The notes under the pieces are model-generated. The model saw only the letters and a list, made by a program, of their open reading frames with translations, did not search any database and was not told the origin of the DNA. From NCBI GenBank assembly GCA_964634895.1, contig CAZWJS010000044.1, forward strand, positions 1 through 7,425: a DNA stretch of 7,425 bases. The letters run 5' to 3'. The DNA is from CG-Epi1 sp964634895 (lineage in GTDB: Archaea > Thermoplasmatota > Poseidoniia > MGIII > CG-Epi1). Within the stretch, counting starts at the first letter, position 1. Every line of letters begins with the position of its first letter. This document shows, piece by piece, positions 5,422 through 7,425 of this stretch. Both the position numbers and the translations under genes were made by a program.

Positions 5422-7135
5422 AGAAATCCGATCCTTCTCTATATTCACCATAGACGCTTCTAAGAACATCGCACATCTCTCCCAAAGTTACTTTGGCCTT
5501 TGCTGCATCAATAAATATAGGCATCAAATTAACATCATTTTCAGCTGCTTTTTCTATAGCTCTAAGAGAAGCATCTGCTTTATTCTTGTTTCTATTTTTT
5601 CTCAAATTCTTTAATCTATCACACTGCCTTTCAAATCCCTCTGGGTCCATTTCCAATATAGGAATTTCTACTTCTTCATCAGACGTAAACTCATTAACCC
5701 CAACTACAATTCTATCTTTACTATCAATTTCTTGTTGATATTTGTAAGAGGCTGAAGCTATCTCTTTTTGGAAAAAACCTTTTTCTATTGCTGAAACAAC
5801 ACCACCTAAAGACTCAATTCGGTCAAAATAATCTCTAGATTGTCTTTCCATATCATCTGTTAACCATTCTAGATAATAGCTACCTCCAAGAGGATCTACA
5901 ACATTTGCTACACCAGACTCATGAGCTATCACCTGTTGAGTTCTTAAAGCAATTTGAACTGCTTTTTCAGACGGTAAGGCTAATGCTTCATCCATTGAAT
6001 CCGTATGAAGTGATTGTGTACCTCCTAAAACACCAGCCATAGCCTGAATTGCAACTCTAACAATGTTTATTTCTGGTTGCTGAGCAGTAAGACTACATCC
6101 TGCCGTTTGTGTATGAAACCTCAGAGTCCAACTTCTTGGATCTTTAGCACCATACTTATATCTCATATCCTTAGCCCATATTCTACGTGCTGCACGATAT
6201 TTAGCAATCTCCTCAAAAAAATCATTATGGGCATTAAAAAAGAAACTAAAGCGAGGGGCAAATTCATCAATATTTAATCCTCTCTCAATTGCCCAATCTG
6301 CATAAGCATAACCATCTGCTAAAGTAAAAGCTAATTCTTGAACTGCTGTTGAACCAGCCTCCCTAATATGATAACCTGAAATAGAAATGGTATTCCATTT
6401 AGGCATATGTTTTGTACCATATTCTACAGTATCTGTAACTAATTTCATAGAAGGATTAGGAGGGAAAATATATTCCTTTTGAGCAATATACTCCTTCAGA
6501 ATATCATTCTGAATCGTGCCTCCAAGTCTTGATTTTGGAATACCCTGATTTTCAGCATTGGCAATGTACATTGCCCAAATCATAGCTGCTGGTGAGTTAA
6601 TTGTCATTGAAGTAGTGACTTTATCTAAGGGAATTTTGTCAAACAAAATAGACATGTCTTCTAAACTACTAACGCCAACCCCACATTCTCCAAATTCACC
6701 TGCCGCAGTGGGGGAGTCACTATCATATCCATAAAGTGTAGGTAAATCAAAAGCAGTACTCAACCCAGTTTGCCCTTGCTCTAGTAAATATTTAAAACGA
6801 GAATTTGTCTCTTCGGCTGAACCGAAACCTGCAAACATACGCATAGTCCATAACCGTCCACGATACATTGTTGAATGTATACCCCTAGTGTAAGGAAACT
6901 GACCCGGAAAAGATATATCATTCTGAAAATCAATGTTTGAATTATCCAAAGCAGTATACAATCTATCTACTTTTTGACTAGATGTTGTAATAAATTCTTT
7001 CCTTCTTTCTGGATGTTTTGCTAGAACAGGTTCCAATATCTCTTTGTACCATTTATCATATGCCTTTTGATAATCTGCTTTATTAGCCAAATCCGAATTT
7101 TCAGGACTTCCAGAGCTATTTTCCCCACTGCGCAT
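5420..7135 (-). CDS. Methylmalonyl-CoA mutase family large subunit with isobutyryl-CoA mutase-type active site
   Basis: This is the 571-residue substrate-binding TIM-barrel subunit of an adenosylcobalamin-dependent acyl-CoA mutase, which rearranges the carbon skeleton of a CoA thioester by radical chemistry. It lacks the C-terminal B12-binding domain (no DxHxxG), as in split archaeal and IcmA-type enzymes, so a separate small subunit is required; none is in the window. Landmarks are FPYTRGIHSTMYRGRLWTMR (80-99), GYDSDSP (136-142), SMTINSPA (176-183), GTIQNDILKEYIAQ (206-219), SISGYHIREAG (251-261), RFHTQTAG (339-346) and GGTQSLHT (371-378). Propionibacterium mutase numbering maps with a constant +12 offset: Gln197 is Gln209, Tyr243/His244 are Tyr255/His256, and Arg283 is Arg295. 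However, Tyr89 is Phe101 and Arg207 is Gln219, the pair found in isobutyryl-CoA mutase. ATG 7135 follows a TATA-like box at leaderless spacing. Family is certain; substrate is open. Confidence 0.95.
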   Translation of the reverse strand: MRSGENSSGSPENSDLANKADYQKAYDKWYKEILEPVLAKHPERRKEFITTSSQKVDRLYTALDNSNIDFQNDISFPGQFPYTRGIHSTMYRGRLWTMRMFAGFGSAEETNSRFKYLLEQGQTGLSTAFDLPTLYGYDSDSPTAAGEFGECGVGVSSLEDMSILFDKIPLDKVTTSMTINSPAAMIWAMYIANAENQGIPKSRLGGTIQNDILKEYIAQKEYIFPPNPSMKLVTDTVEYGTKHMPKWNTISISGYHIREAGSTAVQELAFTLADGYAYADWAIERGLNIDEFAPRFSFFFNAHNDFFEEIAKYRAARRIWAKDMRYKYGAKDPRSWTLRFHTQTAGCSLTAQQPEINIVRVAIQAMAGVLGGTQSLHTDSMDEALALPSEKAVQIALRTQQVIAHESGVANVVDPLGGSYYLEWLTDDMERQSRDYFDRIESLGGVVSAIEKGFFQKEIASASYKYQQEIDSKDRIVVGVNEFTSDEEVEIPILEMDPEGFERQCDRLKNLRKNRNKNKADASLRAIEKAAENDVNLMPIFIDAAKAKVTLGEMCDVLRSVYGEYREGSDF

Positions 7136-7154
7136 TAACTCGCGAATATTATGT

Positions 7155-7162
7155 CTAAATAA
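7155..7162 (-). promoter_or_regulatory. TATA-like box of the mutase-kinase unit
   Basis: TTATTTAG on the minus strand is centred about 23-24 bases upstream of the mutase ATG at 7135, fitting a leaderless transcript. It shares a 77-base spacer with the divergent RNase P RNA promoter. Evidence is spacing and composition only. Confidence 0.4.
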
Positions 7163-7183
7163 GGATTTACCACAAACAGTGAA

Positions 7184-7190
7184 TTATATA
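7184..7190 (+). promoter_or_regulatory. TATA-like box of the RNase P RNA gene
   Basis: TTATATA on the plus strand lies about 26 bases before 7213, where I place the approximate RNA start. A second AT element, TAATTATA at 7194-7201, could instead direct a start near 7223. The exact 5' end cannot be fixed because the pairing 3' strand of helix P1 is outside the window. Confidence 0.4.
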
Positions 7191-7212
7191 TTCTAATTAT
7201 ACATCAATGGAT

Positions 7213-7425
7213 TGTCAGGAGATGGAGGGCGGCCGACGGCCACAGGCTGAGGAAAGTCCCCTCTCCATGAGCAAAGCAGCCATAACGGGACCCGAGAGGG
7301 TTGGCACTGAAACAGAAACGACACAGGCCCACCATAGGAATGATCGTCTAGGACGTGACGTCGGTGGTGCATTTGATGAAACGAACATCCCTGCTGGAGC
7401 AATTCCAAGTAACCGCTACGACCTG
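7213..7425 (+). ncRNA. rnpB: RNase P RNA, 5' portion, cut by window edge
   Basis: This is the catalytic RNA of RNase P, which cleaves pre-tRNA 5' leaders. The hallmark GAGGAAAGTCC at 7249-7259 is conserved region I at the start of helix P4. Just upstream, GGCC-GAC-GGCC (7231-7241) can form a short P3-like hairpin. CCCTCTC (7259-7265) can pair with GAGAGGG (7294-7300), an expected early helix. ACAGAAA at 7312-7318 resembles the conserved central segment. GGAGCAATTCCAAGTA at 7396-7411 matches the GGAGCAAGGCCAAATA block of the E. coli RNA. The block is GC-richer than its surroundings, as structured RNAs are in AT-rich genomes. The 3' part, including conserved region V, lies beyond the edge. The 5' end is approximate. 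Any open frame through this stretch is an artefact. Confidence 0.93.

Noticed and set aside
5493..5738. An 81-codon plus-strand frame opposite the 3' part of the mutase gene
   Set aside because: It is an antisense shadow over a region encoding conserved mutase sequence, in a low-complexity hydrophobic translation.
7231..7241. GGCCGACGGCC as a restriction or regulatory palindrome
   Set aside because: It fits a hairpin in the 5' domain of the RNase P RNA, immediately before conserved region I.
7193..7408. A 71-codon open frame on the minus strand near the right end
   Set aside because: It lies opposite the RNase P RNA, whose conserved blocks explain the sequence; the translation has no protein-like motifs.
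1..7425. CRISPR array, insertion sequence or phage-like module
   Set aside because: No direct-repeat series, terminal inverted repeats, transposase or integrase motifs were seen; all stretches are explained by the listed genes and short spacers.

Overview
The window reads as a chromosomal segment of an AT-rich archaeon. The archaeal evidence is a gene for RNase P protein component 4 (Rpp21 type), which bacteria lack. Two further signs agree: PurE and the acyl-CoA mutase resemble archaeal homologues, and TATA-like boxes sit about 22-27 bases upstream of start codons or RNA 5' ends, as expected for leaderless archaeal transcripts. The secreted subtilisin with adhesion-type domains, low GC and very tight packing would fit a marine planktonic euryarchaeon (Poseidoniales/MGII or MGIII-like). 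That lineage is an inference, not something the sequence proves. I see no mobile element, CRISPR array or other clear sign of horizontal transfer.

Layout, left to right. Positions 1-2473 (minus) hold most of a secreted S8 subtilisin-like protease whose C-terminus runs off the left edge. Positions 2506-2581 (minus) are a tRNA-Arg(GCG) with encoded CCA; its T-run terminator overlaps the TATA-like box of the protease. purE (2658-3119, plus) diverges from the tRNA and converges on pcm (3116-3754, minus). pcm follows the RNase P protein 4 gene (3754-4080, minus) with a one-base overlap. A 54-base divergent promoter region separates that pair from a four-helix membrane protein of unknown function (4135-4857, plus). 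This converges with a P-loop kinase-like gene (4852-5412, minus), which lies downstream of, and is probably co-transcribed with, an acyl-CoA mutase large subunit (5420-7135, minus). A 77-base divergent spacer then leads to the 5' part of the RNase P RNA gene (about 7213 to the window end, plus).

The genes are mostly housekeeping: purine synthesis (purE), repair of damaged aspartyl residues (pcm), tRNA 5' maturation (RNase P protein and RNA, about 3.1 kb apart), tRNA-Arg, and B12-dependent CoA-ester metabolism. The most notable point is that the mutase, which would normally be labelled methylmalonyl-CoA mutase, has Phe101 and Gln219 where methylmalonyl-CoA mutases have Tyr and Arg. That pair is the known signature of isobutyryl-CoA mutase, so the substrate may differ from the default annotation. 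No stretch longer than 300 bases lacks a gene.
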